The translations under genes and the position numbers were made by a program. The notes beneath the pieces are model-generated. The model ran no database searches and was not told where the DNA came from. It was given only the letters and a program-made list of their open reading frames with translations. Shown one piece after another: positions 25,176-35,961 of a stretch of 54,419 bases of DNA. Source of the DNA: an uncultured Clostridia bacterium (GTDB lineage Bacteria; Bacillota; Clostridia; Christensenellales; Borkfalkiaceae); contig CALVHH010000011.1 of assembly GCA_944327465.1 (NCBI GenBank), forward strand, positions 1-54,419. The letters are read 5' to 3'. Positions within the stretch are counted from its first letter, which is position 1; each line of letters starts with the position of its first letter.

Positions 25176-26894
25176 TCAATCGGCTTTTATATCCGTAAAG
25201 GCAAACTTATCGACGTCGAACAGCCCCGTATCCAGGAGTTTTAAATGCGGTATGACGGCAAGCGAAAGGAAGGCGAGCGTCATGAAGGGAGCGAAGCCCT
25301 GTTTTACGCCCATGGAGTGAGCCTTTTTATAGAGCCTGTCGCTCTCCTCAATGACATAGTCGGCGTCCCTTGCGGACATCAGACCGCCCACCTCTAAAAT
25401 CATATGGTCGACCTCGCCCGTGGCGCTGTCGACAAGCACCATGCCGCCGCCGGTTTCCTTTAAGGTATTTGCCGCCATTGCCATGGCGGCGTTGTCGTCG
25501 CCCAAAAGGATAATGTTGTGCGAATCGTGCGCGACGGTTATGCCCATGGCGCCGCCCTTAAAGCCGTAGCCCTTTAAGAGCCCCCTGCCTATATTGCCTG
25601 TATTTTTATGGCGCTCGACAACGGCGAGCTTTAAAAGGTCGTCATGAAGGATGACGTCGCCGCCCGCGGTATTTACATCCACCACCTCGCAGTCTGTGAT
25701 CAGCGTGCCGGGGCGGGGAACTATTGCGCGCGCCCTTGCGCCATTCAACTGCAACTTGAAGTCGTCAGCCGTCAGGTCGCGGATATGCACGGTGTCTGTT
25801 ATGTGACCGGGAATATAGCGGTTGTGATGTACGTTGAAGAGCTGTTTTCCGCCTTCTGCCACGAGGACGCCGTCCTTGAAGACGTACTTTACATTGAAAT
25901 CTTTGAGGTTGTCTACCACAGCCAGATCAGCAAACCGGTAGGGGGCAATTGCGCCCCTCCACCTGAGATCGTAGCACTCGGCAGTGTTGAGCGTCGCCAT
26001 TGTGACCGCCCATACGGGGTCTACACCCGCAGATACGGCGGCGCGCAGGGCGTCGTCGATGTGTCCCTTATATTTGAGGTCGGCGGCGTGGCGGTCGTCG
26101 GTGCATATGCAGAATCGGCGCATGTTGCCCGCGTTTACGGCGGCGCAATTTGAGGCGAAGTCTTGCCCGGACGAACTGTGGCGGAGCATGACATACATGC
26201 CGCGGTCTGCCTTATGCTGCAGCTCCTGCGGGGAGGAGCACTCGTGGTCGGTGGCGATGCCACCGCAGATGTAGGCGTTGAGCCGGCTGCCGGTGACGCA
26301 GGGCGCGTGGCCGTCGACTATCTTGCCGAAGCCGTGAGCCGCCTCCAGCTTTTTTATAGCCTCATCATCGCAGTTTATTACGCCCGGATAGTTCATGAAT
26401 TCGCCCAGTCCGAACACTTGACTGCGGCATATGTGCGCCCCAATATCCTTAGCGGCGAGAGTCGCGCCGCTGTTTTCAAATGGAGTAGCCGGCACGCAGG
26501 AGGGCAGCTGAAAGTGCACCTCGAGCGGGGTGTTGTCGGCTGCCTTTACCATATATTCAAAGCCCGCCATGCCGCAGACGTTTGTAATTTCGTGCGGGTC
26601 GGCAATTACGGTTGTAGTGCCGCGGGGCACTACGAGCTCGGCAAAGGGTTCGGGCGTGAGCATGGAGCTTTCGATATGCACGTGACCATCGATGAACCCC
26701 GGCAGGACGACGAGACCCGACATATCGTATTCCATGACGCCGTCGTAACTGCCGATGCCGGCTATGCGGTCGCCCGCTATGGCTATGTCGCCCTCCTCCA
26801 CCTTGCCCGTGAAGGTATTCAAAAATGCAGCGTTCTTTAAAACTATGTCCGCCTTTACGCGTCCGGCGGCGACGTCGATATATTTTTTGAGCAT
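25176..26894 (-). CDS. ade: Adenine deaminase
   Basis: It converts adenine to hypoxanthine and ammonia in purine salvage. The 572-aa amidohydrolase has the metal-binding motif GFIDGHVHIESSML, further ligands in DPHEITNV and VDGHAP, and the C-terminal AHDSHN motif of this family. The start is uncertain: ATG 26894 is used, an upstream TTG at 26906 is possible, and neither has a good RBS. It follows parC by 49 nt on the same strand. Confidence 0.9.
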   Translation of the reverse strand: MLKKYIDVAAGRVKADIVLKNAAFLNTFTGKVEEGDIAIAGDRIAGIGSYDGVMEYDMSGLVVLPGFIDGHVHIESSMLTPEPFAELVVPRGTTTVIADPHEITNVCGMAGFEYMVKAADNTPLEVHFQLPSCVPATPFENSGATLAAKDIGAHICRSQVFGLGEFMNYPGVINCDDEAIKKLEAAHGFGKIVDGHAPCVTGSRLNAYICGGIATDHECSSPQELQHKADRGMYVMLRHSSSGQDFASNCAAVNAGNMRRFCICTDDRHAADLKYKGHIDDALRAAVSAGVDPVWAVTMATLNTAECYDLRWRGAIAPYRFADLAVVDNLKDFNVKYVFKDGVLVAEGGKQLFNVHHNRYIPGHITDTVHIRDLTADDFKLQLNGARARAIVPRPGTLITDCEVVDVNTAGGDVILHDDLLKLAVVERHKNTGNIGRGLLKGYGFKGGAMGITVAHDSHNIILLGDDNAAMAMAANTLKETGGGMVLVDSATGEVDHMILEVGGLMSARDADYVIEESDRLYKKAHSMGVKQGFAPFMTLAFLSLAVIPHLKLLDTGLFDVDKFAFTDIKAD

Positions 26895-26943
26895 GACGGA
26901 AATCAAATGAATAAGCTGTGCCGTGTTTGGCGCATAACTGCCG

Positions 26944-29427
26944 TTACAGACGCATCTGCACGTTGCCGTCGGGGAATTCCGACCTGTACTTGAGCGCCAC
27001 GACGGATCTTACCGAAACTATGCCGCTGCCTTTGAGCTGTTTGCCGCGGGAAGGGCGGGCTTCGATGGGGATGTCCTCGGTATCTATTTCGACGACTCCG
27101 TCCTCGCCGATGACCGCAAGCTTGTACGGCACGGTGACGTAGTCGGCGAACAGCACGCCCGATTTGGCGTCGGTTATCATTACCCCCTTTCTCCCGCGGG
27201 AGAGAGGGTCTATAAGCGAGGATATGACGCGCTTGAACAGACCCTTATCGGTGACGATTATAATTTCGCCCTCGCCGTTTATCTGCGTGACGAACAGCAC
27301 CGCGTCGTCGCCTTCGACCTGCATTCCCTTTACTCCCGCGGCTATGCGCCCCTGGCAGGGCACGTCGTCGGTGGCGGCGTTGAGGCAGATGCCGTTCTTT
27401 GTGACAAAGCACATGGTGGTGTACTCGTCGCCGACGAAGTCCTCCACCGCCACGACCTCGTCGCCCGTCTTGAGCTTTATGGCGGGATAGACCTGTTTTA
27501 ACAGACCGTACTCCGCCCAGCGGCTGCGCTTGACCATGCCCTGGGCGGTGAAGAACACCACGTCACCTTCGGGCAGACCGTTGGTTATATCAAAGAGTTT
27601 TACTATCTTTTCGCCGTTCAGGGCGGCGTCGTAGACGGCTTTGAGCCTTGTGCCCACGGCTTTGAATTCGACGTCTTCAAACTGTTCGAGTTCGAACTTG
27701 ACGGCGTTGCCGTAGTTGGTAAAGCCCAAAAGCACGCCGTCCGAAAGGCAGGGCAGCACCTGGCGGAACATTATGTCGCCCTTTGCCGTGCGGGAGAGGG
27801 GCTTTTTGTATTTTGCGTCGTAGTCCACCTTCTGCATGAACTTTACGCTATAATCGGCGGTGAGCGCTGCCACCCACTGCGTCGAAGGGCGGCGGATATC
27901 CTGCCTGTAGACGTTTATGGCTTCGACGCTGTCGACTATCTGCGACTTTCTGGGGCAGGGATACTTTTGCTTTATCTCTTTGAGCTCGCGCTTGACGATG
28001 CCCATCTGCCTGTCCTTTGAGGCGAGGATCGCCCTGTATTCTTCTATCTTCTTTTTGAGCTCGGCGAGCTCCTCTTCGAGCTTGGTGACTTCGAGCTTTG
28101 TGAGCCTTGCAAGGCGCAGATCGAGTATCGCCTGAGCCTGGCGCTCGGTGAGCGAAAAGCGCGCCATCAGCTTTTTGCGGGCGTCGGGGGTTGAGTCGGC
28201 TTTTTTGATTATTTCGACCACATCGTCGATGTTGTGCACGCCGATTATGAGCCCTTCGAGGATGTGGCAGCGGGCTTCCGCCTGCTTTAAGTCGTACTTT
28301 GTGCGGCGCACGACTATGGTGCGCTGATAGTCGATATAGTATTTGAGTATTTCCACAAGCCCGAGCTGCTGGGGCTTGCCGCCGGCTATCGCCACCATGT
28401 TGATGCCGAAGGTGCACTCGAGGTCGGTGTACTTGAAGAGAAATGCCAGAACGGGGTCGACTTCGGCGCCCTTTTTGCAGGATATGACGGCGCGCATGCC
28501 GCTGCGGTCCGATTCATCGACTATGTCGGCTATGCCGCCGAGCAGTTCCTTCTTCTCCTCGCGCAGCAGCATTATCTTTTTTAAGAGCTCCGCCTTGTTG
28601 GTCTGGTAGGGCAGCTCGGTTATGACTATATTCTTTTTGCCGCCGTCGCCGTTTTCCACCGAATACTTTGCGCGCAGCGTTATTTTGCCCTTGCCCGCGG
28701 CGTATGCCTGCTCGAGCTCGTTCTTTATTATATACCCGCCCGTGGGGAAGTCGGGACCGGGGATGAACTTCATCAGTTCGCCCAGGGTAATGCGGGGGTT
28801 ATCTATCATGGCGCAGGCGCCGTCGATGACTTCGCCGAGGTTGTGCGTGGGTATGTTGGTAGCCAGCCCCACGGCTATGCCGTTGGCGCCGTTTACGAGC
28901 AGATTGGGAAACCTGCCCGGCAGTATGTCGGGTTCGAGCAGACTGTCGTCGAAGTTGAACGAGAAGGGCACAGTCTCCTTTTCGATGTCGCGCAGCAGCT
29001 CGAGCGCGAGGGGCTCGAGGCGGGCTTCGGTATACCTCATTGCGGCGGCGGGGTCGCCGTCGACCGAGCCGAAGTTGCCGTGACCGTTGACGAGCGTCAT
29101 GCGCATGTTGAAGTCCTGCGCCATTCTCACCATGGCGTCGTAGACCGAGCTGTCGCCGTGGGGATGGTACTTGCCCATGCAGTCGCCGACTATGCGGGCG
29201 GACTTTTTGTGCGGCTTATCGGGCGTCAGCCCCATCTCCATCATCGTGTACAGTATGCGGCGCTGAACGGGTTTGAGCCCGTCTTCCACCCTCGGGAGAG
29301 CTCTGTCGAGTATGACAAATTCCGCATACGGCAGCATTGCCTGCGGCATGACCTCCTCAAGGGGCGTTACGAACACGTTGCCCTGGGGGATAGCCGTCTG
29401 AAAGTCGTCGTTATTTCTCTTTGCCAT
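26944..29427 (-). CDS. parC: Topoisomerase IV subunit A (ParC-type)
   Basis: The cleavage/religation subunit of a type IIA topoisomerase, 827 aa. The catalytic tyrosine is Y132 (AMRYTEARL). The quinolone-determining loop [14 protein letters not shown] keeps serine and aspartate, that is, it looks wild type. The C-terminal propeller is present, but no GyrA box (QRRGGKG) is seen, which favours ParC over GyrA. The start overlaps the parE stop (TGATG). Confidence 0.86.
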   Translation of the reverse strand: MAKRNNDDFQTAIPQGNVFVTPLEEVMPQAMLPYAEFVILDRALPRVEDGLKPVQRRILYTMMEMGLTPDKPHKKSARIVGDCMGKYHPHGDSSVYDAMVRMAQDFNMRMTLVNGHGNFGSVDGDPAAAMRYTEARLEPLALELLRDIEKETVPFSFNFDDSLLEPDILPGRFPNLLVNGANGIAVGLATNIPTHNLGEVIDGACAMIDNPRITLGELMKFIPGPDFPTGGYIIKNELEQAYAAGKGKITLRAKYSVENGDGGKKNIVITELPYQTNKAELLKKIMLLREEKKELLGGIADIVDESDRSGMRAVISCKKGAEVDPVLAFLFKYTDLECTFGINMVAIAGGKPQQLGLVEILKYYIDYQRTIVVRRTKYDLKQAEARCHILEGLIIGVHNIDDVVEIIKKADSTPDARKKLMARFSLTERQAQAILDLRLARLTKLEVTKLEEELAELKKKIEEYRAILASKDRQMGIVKRELKEIKQKYPCPRKSQIVDSVEAINVYRQDIRRPSTQWVAALTADYSVKFMQKVDYDAKYKKPLSRTAKGDIMFRQVLPCLSDGVLLGFTNYGNAVKFELEQFEDVEFKAVGTRLKAVYDAALNGEKIVKLFDITNGLPEGDVVFFTAQGMVKRSRWAEYGLLKQVYPAIKLKTGDEVVAVEDFVGDEYTTMCFVTKNGICLNAATDDVPCQGRIAAGVKGMQVEGDDAVLFVTQINGEGEIIIVTDKGLFKRVISSLIDPLSRGRKGVMITDAKSGVLFADYVTVPYKLAVIGEDGVVEIDTEDIPIEARPSRGKQLKGSGIVSVRSVVALKYRSEFPDGNVQMRL

Positions 29428-31502
29428 CAGTTATAAGCCTCCCCTTCGTCGCGTTTGAAGTTGACCCTTTCAATGAAGCCGTCGACCTTGTTGAAGTTGG
29501 CGTTTTCGGCGAGGAATTGCTTTCTGCCCTCCACCTTGTCGCCCATGAGCATATCTATCACCCGCGTCGCCGCCGAGGCGTCCTCTATAGTGACCTGCAC
29601 GAGATTGCGGGTGGCGGGGTTCATGGTGGTATTCCACAGCTGCTCGGCAGACATTTCGCCCAGCCCCTTGTAGCGCTGTATGGAATAGCCCTTGCCCACC
29701 TTTTTTATGGCTTCATCGAGCTCCTTGTCGTCATAGGCATAGATTTCGACGTCCTTTTTATACACCTTGTAAAGGGGCGGCATGCCTATATACACGCAGC
29801 CCGCCTTTACGAGATCGCGCATGTACTTGAAAAAGAACGTCAGCAGTATGCAGCGTATGTGCAGCCCGTCCTGGTCGGCATCGGAAAGAATTATAACCTT
29901 TTTATAGCGCGACTTTTCGACGTCGAACGAATTGTTGAAGCCCGCGCCTATAGCCGAGATGAGCGTCTTGAGCTCTTCGTTCTGCAGCGCCTGCAGAGCG
30001 TTCTTCTTCTGCACGTTCAAGGGTTTGCCCCTTAAGGGCAGTATGGACTGGTACTGCCGCACCCTTGCCTGCTTTGCCGTGCCGCCCGCCGAGTCGCCTT
30101 CGACAATGAACAGCTCGTTGAGTTCGGGATTTTTGCCCGTGCAAGCCGCCAGCTTGCCTATGAGGTTGAGCTGGTCGCTGTCCGAAGCCGCCTTGGCTAT
30201 GTCGCGCTCGGCGCGGTGCTTTATTCTGTCGTCGGCGGCAAACTTAGCTTTCTTTGCCATTTCATCGAACACCGCCTTGTTGCCGCGCACACCGACGAGC
30301 GAAGCCAGCCCCTCTGCCACCGCCTGCTCGACGAGCGCCTTGGCTTCGGGGTTGCCCAGCTTTGTCTTTGTCTGACCTTCGAACTCGACGTTGTTCATCT
30401 TTACCGTTAAAACGGCGGTCAGCCCCTCCTTTATGTCGTCGGCTATAAAGGGCGCGTCCTTTGCCTTTAAAACGCCGTTGGCGCGGGCATAGTCGTTGAC
30501 GAATTTTAAAAGACCGTTGTGAAAACCCGTCTCGTGATAGCCGCCTTCGACGGTGCAGATGTTGTTTACGAAGGAATACAGGCTCTCTTCGTCGTCCTTG
30601 GTGTGGCAGACGGCGAACTCTATCTTTATCTTGCCCGCGTCCGCGCCCTTGACCTTTATATCCTTGACCGCGGAGTAGTACAGCGGCGAAGAATAGAGCG
30701 GGGTCTTGTCCTCGTTGAGGTATTTTACGAAGTCGATGAGCCCGCCGTCGAACTTGAAGCTGACGGGCTCCTTTGCGGGACGGGCGACCTTTTTAAGGAC
30801 GATGTCGCCGTCTTCGGCGGTCACCTCCTCTTCGCGGTAGAGCGTGCGCTCATCGGCAAGGTCTATGCGCACGCCCTTGTTCAGGAACGCCAGCTCCTTG
30901 AGGCGCTTATATATTGCGTCGTAGTTCCACTCGGTAGTTTCAAACACTTCGCCGTCGGGCATGAAGCGCACATACGTGCCGCGCTTGGCAGTCTTTTCGC
31001 CGGTGTCCTCGAGCGGGGCGGAGGGTATGCCGCACATCCACTTTTTGCGCTCCTTGTCGTAATAGCTTTTAAAGGACATTTTGAATACCGTCTTGCGGTA
31101 GACTTCGACGTTGAGCCACGACGACAGCGCGTTTGTGACCGAAGCGCCCACGCCGTGGAGCCCGCCCGAAAAGGCATAGTTTTCGCTGTCGAACTTGCCG
31201 CCCGCATGCAGTTTCGTGAATATCAGTTCGACGCCGCTCATGTGCGCCTTGGTGTTGATGTCCGTGGGCATGCCCCTGCCGTTGTCTTCGACCGAAGCCG
31301 AGCCGTCGGCATGCAGCGTGACCGAGATGGTATCGGCATAGCCGTTTGCCGCCTCGTCGATGGCATTGTCGACGATCTCCCACAAAATGTGGTGCAGACC
31401 CTTGATGCCCGTAGAACCGATGTACATGCCGGGGCGGACGCGCACCGCCTCAAGCCCTTCGAGTATTTTTAAATCGTTTGCGTTGTAACTCTTTTCTGAC
31501 AT
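29427..31502 (-). CDS. parE: Topoisomerase IV subunit B (ParE-type)
   Basis: A 691-aa GHKL ATPase subunit. The N box [10 protein letters not shown], the DNGRGMPT motif and [10 protein letters not shown] are intact. The TOPRIM segment has the EGDSAGG glutamate and the DADQDGLHI acidic pair. Pairing with the downstream GyrA-box-less subunit supports topoisomerase IV rather than gyrase. The decision between ParE and GyrB rests mostly on context. Confidence 0.85.
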   Translation of the reverse strand: MSEKSYNANDLKILEGLEAVRVRPGMYIGSTGIKGLHHILWEIVDNAIDEAANGYADTISVTLHADGSASVEDNGRGMPTDINTKAHMSGVELIFTKLHAGGKFDSENYAFSGGLHGVGASVTNALSSWLNVEVYRKTVFKMSFKSYYDKERKKWMCGIPSAPLEDTGEKTAKRGTYVRFMPDGEVFETTEWNYDAIYKRLKELAFLNKGVRIDLADERTLYREEEVTAEDGDIVLKKVARPAKEPVSFKFDGGLIDFVKYLNEDKTPLYSSPLYYSAVKDIKVKGADAGKIKIEFAVCHTKDDEESLYSFVNNICTVEGGYHETGFHNGLLKFVNDYARANGVLKAKDAPFIADDIKEGLTAVLTVKMNNVEFEGQTKTKLGNPEAKALVEQAVAEGLASLVGVRGNKAVFDEMAKKAKFAADDRIKHRAERDIAKAASDSDQLNLIGKLAACTGKNPELNELFIVEGDSAGGTAKQARVRQYQSILPLRGKPLNVQKKNALQALQNEELKTLISAIGAGFNNSFDVEKSRYKKVIILSDADQDGLHIRCILLTFFFKYMRDLVKAGCVYIGMPPLYKVYKKDVEIYAYDDKELDEAIKKVGKGYSIQRYKGLGEMSAEQLWNTTMNPATRNLVQVTIEDASAATRVIDMLMGDKVEGRKQFLAENANFNKVDGFIERVNFKRDEGEAYN

Positions 31503-31537
31503 AACTTTCCGCCGTTAAATAGTACCTTATTTTAATT

Positions 31538-31566
31538 ATTATACCAGATATTGTAGAAAAACGCAA
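31538..31566 (-). promoter_or_regulatory. Extended -10 promoter of parE-parC-ade
   Basis: TTGCGT, 17 nt, TATAAT with TGG directly before the -10 (extended -10) on the minus strand. Confidence 0.6.
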
Positions 31567-31624
31567 CATCTGCACACTTTTAAATGTGCGCGGCGCACAC
31601 ATTTTTTGCGGAGCGCAAAATTTT

Positions 31625-31655
31625 AAAGCCTGCGGCGCACGGCGCCGCAGGCTTT
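31625..31655 (-). terminator. Terminator of the surface protein gene
   Basis: A 14-bp stem aaagcctgcggcgc and complement, U-rich on both sides, 45 nt beyond the stop of the gene at 31700. Confidence 0.65.
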
Positions 31656-31699
31656 TTAACTTTAAACTATACAAGTTTTAAATATCACAGCTTGTAAGC

Positions 31700-34072
31700 T
31701 CACTTAGTTTTTTTGCTCTTTTTATCTTCGGCAAGCTGTTCGGCTATGACGTCGATATCGCCCTTATCCTTGGGTTTGATGATGAGCAGAGCGACAAACG
31801 CCACGAGGAATACGCCCGCCACGCAGAAGAGCACGATGGCTGCTATGTTGTTTTCTACCCAGTTGTCCTCGCCGTAGAGTTCGGCGGCGCGCTCGGATGC
31901 GCGCACTACGAGGAAGGAGTTGGTCACCTTGTTCGAAAGTCCCGTATCGGTGAGGGTGAGACGGACGACGTAGAACATTGAAGGATCCTGGGGCACGAAG
32001 GTGACATTGGTTGAGTTCCACTCGTAATCTTCATACTCCTCTTCGTCGGTGACGAGGGTGAAGTACTGCCTGGTGTTTTCGAAATCCTTGTACTCGTTGT
32101 AGAAGAGAGCATAGGCGTTGTCCACGACGTCGTTATACGAGAGCTCTACGCCGGTATCGCCGTAGAAGGCGTCGCGGTCGAAGATGTAGAGGTTGTACAC
32201 GGCGGAGTAGGTGGCATCGACGCCCTTTATTTCAAAGGAGGCGCTGTTGTAGGTGGAGCCGACGTAGCCGACGTTCTGGACGCCGGGCTCTTCGACCGTG
32301 GCTGCCCTGTAGTCGACGGTGACTTCGAAGAAGGGCAGAAGTTCGGCATAGTCGTCCTCCCACACGTCGTCTGCGGATATGGTGACGAGTTCGCCGTTTT
32401 CATCGGGATAGTACATGTCGTTGCCGGCGGCGTCGGTGACGTAGATGGTGAAGCGATAGGTGACGTCCGCCTGCGAGACGGTCATGGCGAGTTCATCCGA
32501 AGCCAGCCCCGTGGAGGAGCCGTTAGAACTCGACCTGTAGTAGATGGCGTACTCAAGGTCGGTGTAGCCGCCGAGGTTATCGGTGACGTAGCCCGAAAAG
32601 TCGGGGAGATAGAGGTTGGTCTCGGAGCTTGCATACAGCCCGTCGGGATAGTCGTTGGCAATCGATTCATCTATCTTTGCCTGGTAATCTTCCTGCACGC
32701 GGGCGATGTACTGCTTGTAGCTTTCAAGGTCGGTGACGGTATCGTCGCCGTAGGTCGCGCCGCGGCCGTCGGAAGCCATCATTATGAACGTGCTGCTCGC
32801 CGTGGACGCCGTGCCCTTTATTTGGGAGATATCCACCTTGTACTCTGCGGGGACGTACCAGTCCATGAATACATAGTCGGTGCGGGCGCGCGAGGAGGTG
32901 GTATCCCTTACATACAGGCAGACCTTTACGAGGCCGTATGTGCTGTAGCCTTCGTCGTTCTGCTCAATGCCCGCATCTGTAAGGCCGGGCACATAGGTGT
33001 ACTGGTCGCGCAGCAGCCTGTAATCGGAAGAGGTGGAAACTTCCATGAAGAGCTCCTCTTCGACGTCGGTGTTGTTGTAGTCGTAATCTTCGGCGGTGAA
33101 CTGCTCGTTGGTGAGAACGTAGTACCTTACGGTAGTTCTGGGCGAGGAGGCGATGACGTCTATAGTGGTGTAGTCGAAATCGACCTTGCCGCCGTAGGTG
33201 AGATAGTTGAGTTTGCCGTCGAGGCAGACCACGGGAGCCTTGTCGTCGTGCACCTTGCCGTCGGTCAGTTTGCCGTCCTCCACTTCGGCGCCGTAGAGCT
33301 TGAAGCTCTGACCGTTGAGAGAGTACATTATCATTACGGCTTCGTCGTCTTCGCCCGCGTCCTCGCCGAGGTCGGCGCTGAAAGTTATGGGCGTGGCGGC
33401 GGAATCGCCCGAAGAGACGTACGAAGCATAGTTGCGGCTGACGTTGATGAACTTGGCGGGCTCGGAAGCGCCCTCCTTTACCACCTCTTCGCCGTTGACG
33501 AGAAGCGTATAGTCGCCTGCGGTGTAGTCGCCGAACGCGATTTCTACGGACGAATAGTCGGCGAGCACGGCATTGGGCACTTCGCCTTCCGCCAATTCTT
33601 CGGACTGCGAAACGTAGAGTTCGAGCGAATTTTCGGCGGGAACGAAGATGAGATAATTTTTGGAGACGCCGTTTTCGGTTATGTTGTACTGCTGGGAATC
33701 GAAGGCTATGGTGTAGCTTTCAAACGAGATGTCCTCAAAGCCTATGGTCATTGAGAACTTGCCGTTGACGCCGAAGCCGTTTTCATCCGCTTCCCACCAG
33801 CTGTAGGCGAGATTTTTACGGAAAGTGACCGATTCGTCGTTGCCGATGGCAAAGGCGGTGTAGTCGGAGCTGCCCTCTTCGGAATCGTCTTCGACGGTGA
33901 CTGCCGTTATGGCGGCGGCGTCGACGCCCGTGTAGAACACGTTGGTGCCCGTGAGGGTAACTTCCCTGTAGTCCGCGTCGTCTGCTGCCGCAGCCGCGGT
34001 GAACGACATTGCCGAAGCCGCTATAGCGCACACGGCTGTGGCGGCGAGTAATGATAACTTAAATTTCTTCAT
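31700..34072 (-). CDS. Large secreted, C-terminally membrane-anchored surface protein, unknown function
   Basis: A 790-aa protein with a cleavable-looking signal peptide (residues 1-30, ending SFTAAAAA). A long acidic, tyrosine- and threonine-rich ectodomain is likely made of beta-sandwich modules. One C-terminal transmembrane helix (about 740-763) is followed by a charged tail ending KKSKKTK. I recognise no enzymatic motif. The acidic composition suggests surface exposure, perhaps calcium-stabilised Ig-like repeats (inference). Start 34072 is fixed by the signal peptide; an upstream in-frame ATG is less plausible. It is monocistronic. Confidence 0.78.
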   Translation of the reverse strand: MKKFKLSLLAATAVCAIAASAMSFTAAAAADDADYREVTLTGTNVFYTGVDAAAITAVTVEDDSEEGSSDYTAFAIGNDESVTFRKNLAYSWWEADENGFGVNGKFSMTIGFEDISFESYTIAFDSQQYNITENGVSKNYLIFVPAENSLELYVSQSEELAEGEVPNAVLADYSSVEIAFGDYTAGDYTLLVNGEEVVKEGASEPAKFINVSRNYASYVSSGDSAATPITFSADLGEDAGEDDEAVMIMYSLNGQSFKLYGAEVEDGKLTDGKVHDDKAPVVCLDGKLNYLTYGGKVDFDYTTIDVIASSPRTTVRYYVLTNEQFTAEDYDYNNTDVEEELFMEVSTSSDYRLLRDQYTYVPGLTDAGIEQNDEGYSTYGLVKVCLYVRDTTSSRARTDYVFMDWYVPAEYKVDISQIKGTASTASSTFIMMASDGRGATYGDDTVTDLESYKQYIARVQEDYQAKIDESIANDYPDGLYASSETNLYLPDFSGYVTDNLGGYTDLEYAIYYRSSSNGSSTGLASDELAMTVSQADVTYRFTIYVTDAAGNDMYYPDENGELVTISADDVWEDDYAELLPFFEVTVDYRAATVEEPGVQNVGYVGSTYNSASFEIKGVDATYSAVYNLYIFDRDAFYGDTGVELSYNDVVDNAYALFYNEYKDFENTRQYFTLVTDEEEYEDYEWNSTNVTFVPQDPSMFYVVRLTLTDTGLSNKVTNSFLVVRASERAAELYGEDNWVENNIAAIVLFCVAGVFLVAFVALLIIKPKDKGDIDVIAEQLAEDKKSKKTK

Positions 34073-34135
34073 AAATATATAACCTTGATAAACTTTGGTC
34101 GAAAAGACATTGTACGCTGCGTGCGCACACTGCAA

Positions 34136-34164
34136 ATAATACTATAATATAATTGATATGTCAA
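34136..34164 (-). promoter_or_regulatory. Sigma-A promoter of the surface protein gene
   Basis: TTGACA, 17 nt, TATTAT on the minus strand, leader about 57 nt. Confidence 0.75.
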
Positions 34165-34238
34165 TCAATTTGAAAAACCGCCGGCAAATTTTCACTAAAT
34201 TTAACCGAATTATCGCACAACTTAAAGCCGCCGCGCCT

Positions 34239-34928
34239 TCAGATTTTTATTTCGAAGTTATTCCACGGCTTTTCGTCGAGCGGGGGCTCTATTTCAAAGC
34301 GCAGTTTTTCGCCCGTGGTGGGGTGTGTGAAGCGCAGCGAATACGCCCACAGCGCCAGCTTGCCCTTGACGGCGTTTTCGCCGCCGTAGCGCATGTCGCC
34401 GTACAGAGGACAGTTTATCGCCGCCATCTGCACGCGTATCTGGTGCGTCCTGCCCGTGTGCAGCTTTATTTCGGCAAGGGCGAGCCCGCCCTTCTGACCG
34501 AGCACGCTGTATTCGAGCGAGGCGAACTTTGCGCCCTCTTCGGTCTGAGTGCACACGTACACCATGTTGTTGAGCGAGTTTTTGCGGAGGTAATTTTCGA
34601 GCGTGGCTCTCTGCCTGGAGGGCACGCCGCAGAGCACGGCGAAATACAGCTTTTCAAAGCCGCCGGTGCGCATCTGCTCGGAAAGCCTTGCCGCCGCCTT
34701 GGATGTCTTTGCATAGACCATGACGCCGCCGGTGGGTCTGTCGAGCCTGTGCACCAATCCCAAAAAGACGTTGCCCTGCTTTTGATAGGCAGTCTTTATG
34801 TACCGCTTTACGCAGTCGAACAGGTTGTCGTCGCCGCTCTCGTCGGGGCAGCACGCCACGTTCTGCGGCTTTAAAACGACGATTATGTGGTTGTCTTCGT
34901 AGAGAATGTTGAGTTGGCTGTCGAGCAT
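34239..34928 (-). CDS. RluA family pseudouridine synthase without S4 domain
   Basis: A 229-aa single-domain enzyme. It begins directly with the catalytic fold (ILYEDNHIIVVLKPQNV) and has VHRLDRPTGG with the essential aspartate and HTGRTHQIRVQM. It is the second member of the family in this window. Start 34928 has an aaaagg RBS. It follows the methyltransferase gene by 21 nt, so both probably share a transcript and both modify RNA. Confidence 0.88.
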   Translation of the reverse strand: MLDSQLNILYEDNHIIVVLKPQNVACCPDESGDDNLFDCVKRYIKTAYQKQGNVFLGLVHRLDRPTGGVMVYAKTSKAAARLSEQMRTGGFEKLYFAVLCGVPSRQRATLENYLRKNSLNNMVYVCTQTEEGAKFASLEYSVLGQKGGLALAEIKLHTGRTHQIRVQMAAINCPLYGDMRYGGENAVKGKLALWAYSLRFTHPTTGEKLRFEIEPPLDEKPWNNFEIKI

Positions 34929-34949
34929 AATATACCTTTTTAGCAAATT

Positions 34950-35825
34950 TTAACGGGAGCCGACGAACAGACCGCTGCAGCCGCAGGGCAGGGCTATGCC
35001 CTCGTCGGTGGGCAGGCACACTTCGTATGCCTGAGTGCCGCCCTTGAACTGACCGAGCGTCAGCTTTAAAATATTGTCTATAACGCAGGGCTGCAGCCCC
35101 GTGGTGTAGCTGTTTATGAGCACGAAGAGCGCGTCCTCTTTGAGCACTTGCGAACACAGCCGCACAAAGTCGAACAAATCGTCCTCTATCTTCCACATCT
35201 CGCCGCCGGGGCCCCTGCCGTAGCTGGGGGGATCCATTATTATGGCGTCGTAGCGGTTACCGCGGCGTATTTCGCGGGCGACGAACTTTGCGCAGTCGTC
35301 CACTATGTAGCGTATGCCCGAATTGACGCCCGAAAGGCGGGCGTTTTCGCCGGCGCGTTCGACCATGCCCTTTGCCGCGTCGACGTGCGTAACTTCCGCT
35401 CCCGACTTGGCGCACGCCACCGAAGCGCCGCCCGTGTATGCGAAGAGGTTTAAGACCTTTACCTTTTCATCGGGGCGGGCAGACATGCGCGCGGCTATGA
35501 GCGAGCGCATGGCGTCCCAGTTGACCGCCTGTTCGGGGAACAGCCCCGTGTGCTTGAAGCCCATGGGCTTTATTTTGAACGTCAGGTCGGCATAGCTTAT
35601 GTTCCATTCTTCGGGGAAGGGCAGGCGCTTTTCCCAGCAGCCGCCGCCCTTGGAACTGCGGCGGTAGACGGCGTTTATGCCGGGAACGGAATACAGGTCG
35701 GTATCGCCCTTCCATATGACCTGCGGGTCGGGGCGGAGCAGACATACGTCGCCCCAGCGCTCGAGCTTCATTCCGTCGCCAGTGGCGATTATTTGATAAT
35801 CTTTCCAGCCGTCAGCTATCTTCAT
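34950..35825 (-). CDS. Class I SAM-dependent methyltransferase, RlmI/RlmK-like
   Basis: A 291-aa protein with a short N-terminal segment (KLERWG..RPDPQVIW) typical of the family. A Rossmann methyltransferase follows: motif I NLFAYTGGAS, an acidic residue in THVDAAKG, and the catalytic MDPPSYGRG. Related proteins methylate 23S rRNA cytosines or guanines; the exact target is unknown. No RBS precedes ATG 35825, but a TATAAT ends 7 nt upstream, so translation may be leaderless. Confidence 0.86.
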   Translation of the reverse strand: MKIADGWKDYQIIATGDGMKLERWGDVCLLRPDPQVIWKGDTDLYSVPGINAVYRRSSKGGGCWEKRLPFPEEWNISYADLTFKIKPMGFKHTGLFPEQAVNWDAMRSLIAARMSARPDEKVKVLNLFAYTGGASVACAKSGAEVTHVDAAKGMVERAGENARLSGVNSGIRYIVDDCAKFVAREIRRGNRYDAIIMDPPSYGRGPGGEMWKIEDDLFDFVRLCSQVLKEDALFVLINSYTTGLQPCVIDNILKLTLGQFKGGTQAYEVCLPTDEGIALPCGCSGLFVGSR

Positions 35826-35832
35826 GACAGTT

Positions 35833-35861
35833 ATTATAAAATATCCCGCAAAAAATGTAAA
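35833..35861 (-). promoter_or_regulatory. Sigma-A promoter placing the start site at the ATG of the methyltransferase gene
   Basis: TTTACA, 17 nt, TATAAT on the minus strand. Seven nt separate the -10 from the ATG, which is the normal distance to the transcription start. Confidence 0.7.
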
Positions 35862-35869
35862 GCAAAACG

Positions 35870-35950
35870 GGCGTGCGGCGGCGCAAAATTGCGCCGCCGC
35901 ACGCCGCACACGCAGCAAAAGAGGGCGGCGCGGCATGCGCCGCGCCGCCC
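35870..35950 (-). terminator. Two consecutive GC hairpins closing the capsid module
   Basis: A 16-bp stem (ggcgtgcggcggcgca arms, 35870-35905) and a 12-bp stem (gggcggcgcggc arms, 35923-35950) lie between the last phage-like gene and the methyltransferase promoter. They are not followed by long T-runs. Confidence 0.5.
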
Positions 35951-35961
35951 CGAAGGGTGCC

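Noticed and set aside
26894-26944. Purine riboswitch before adenine deaminase
   Set aside because: The gap to parC is only 49 nt and shows no conserved purine-aptamer elements.
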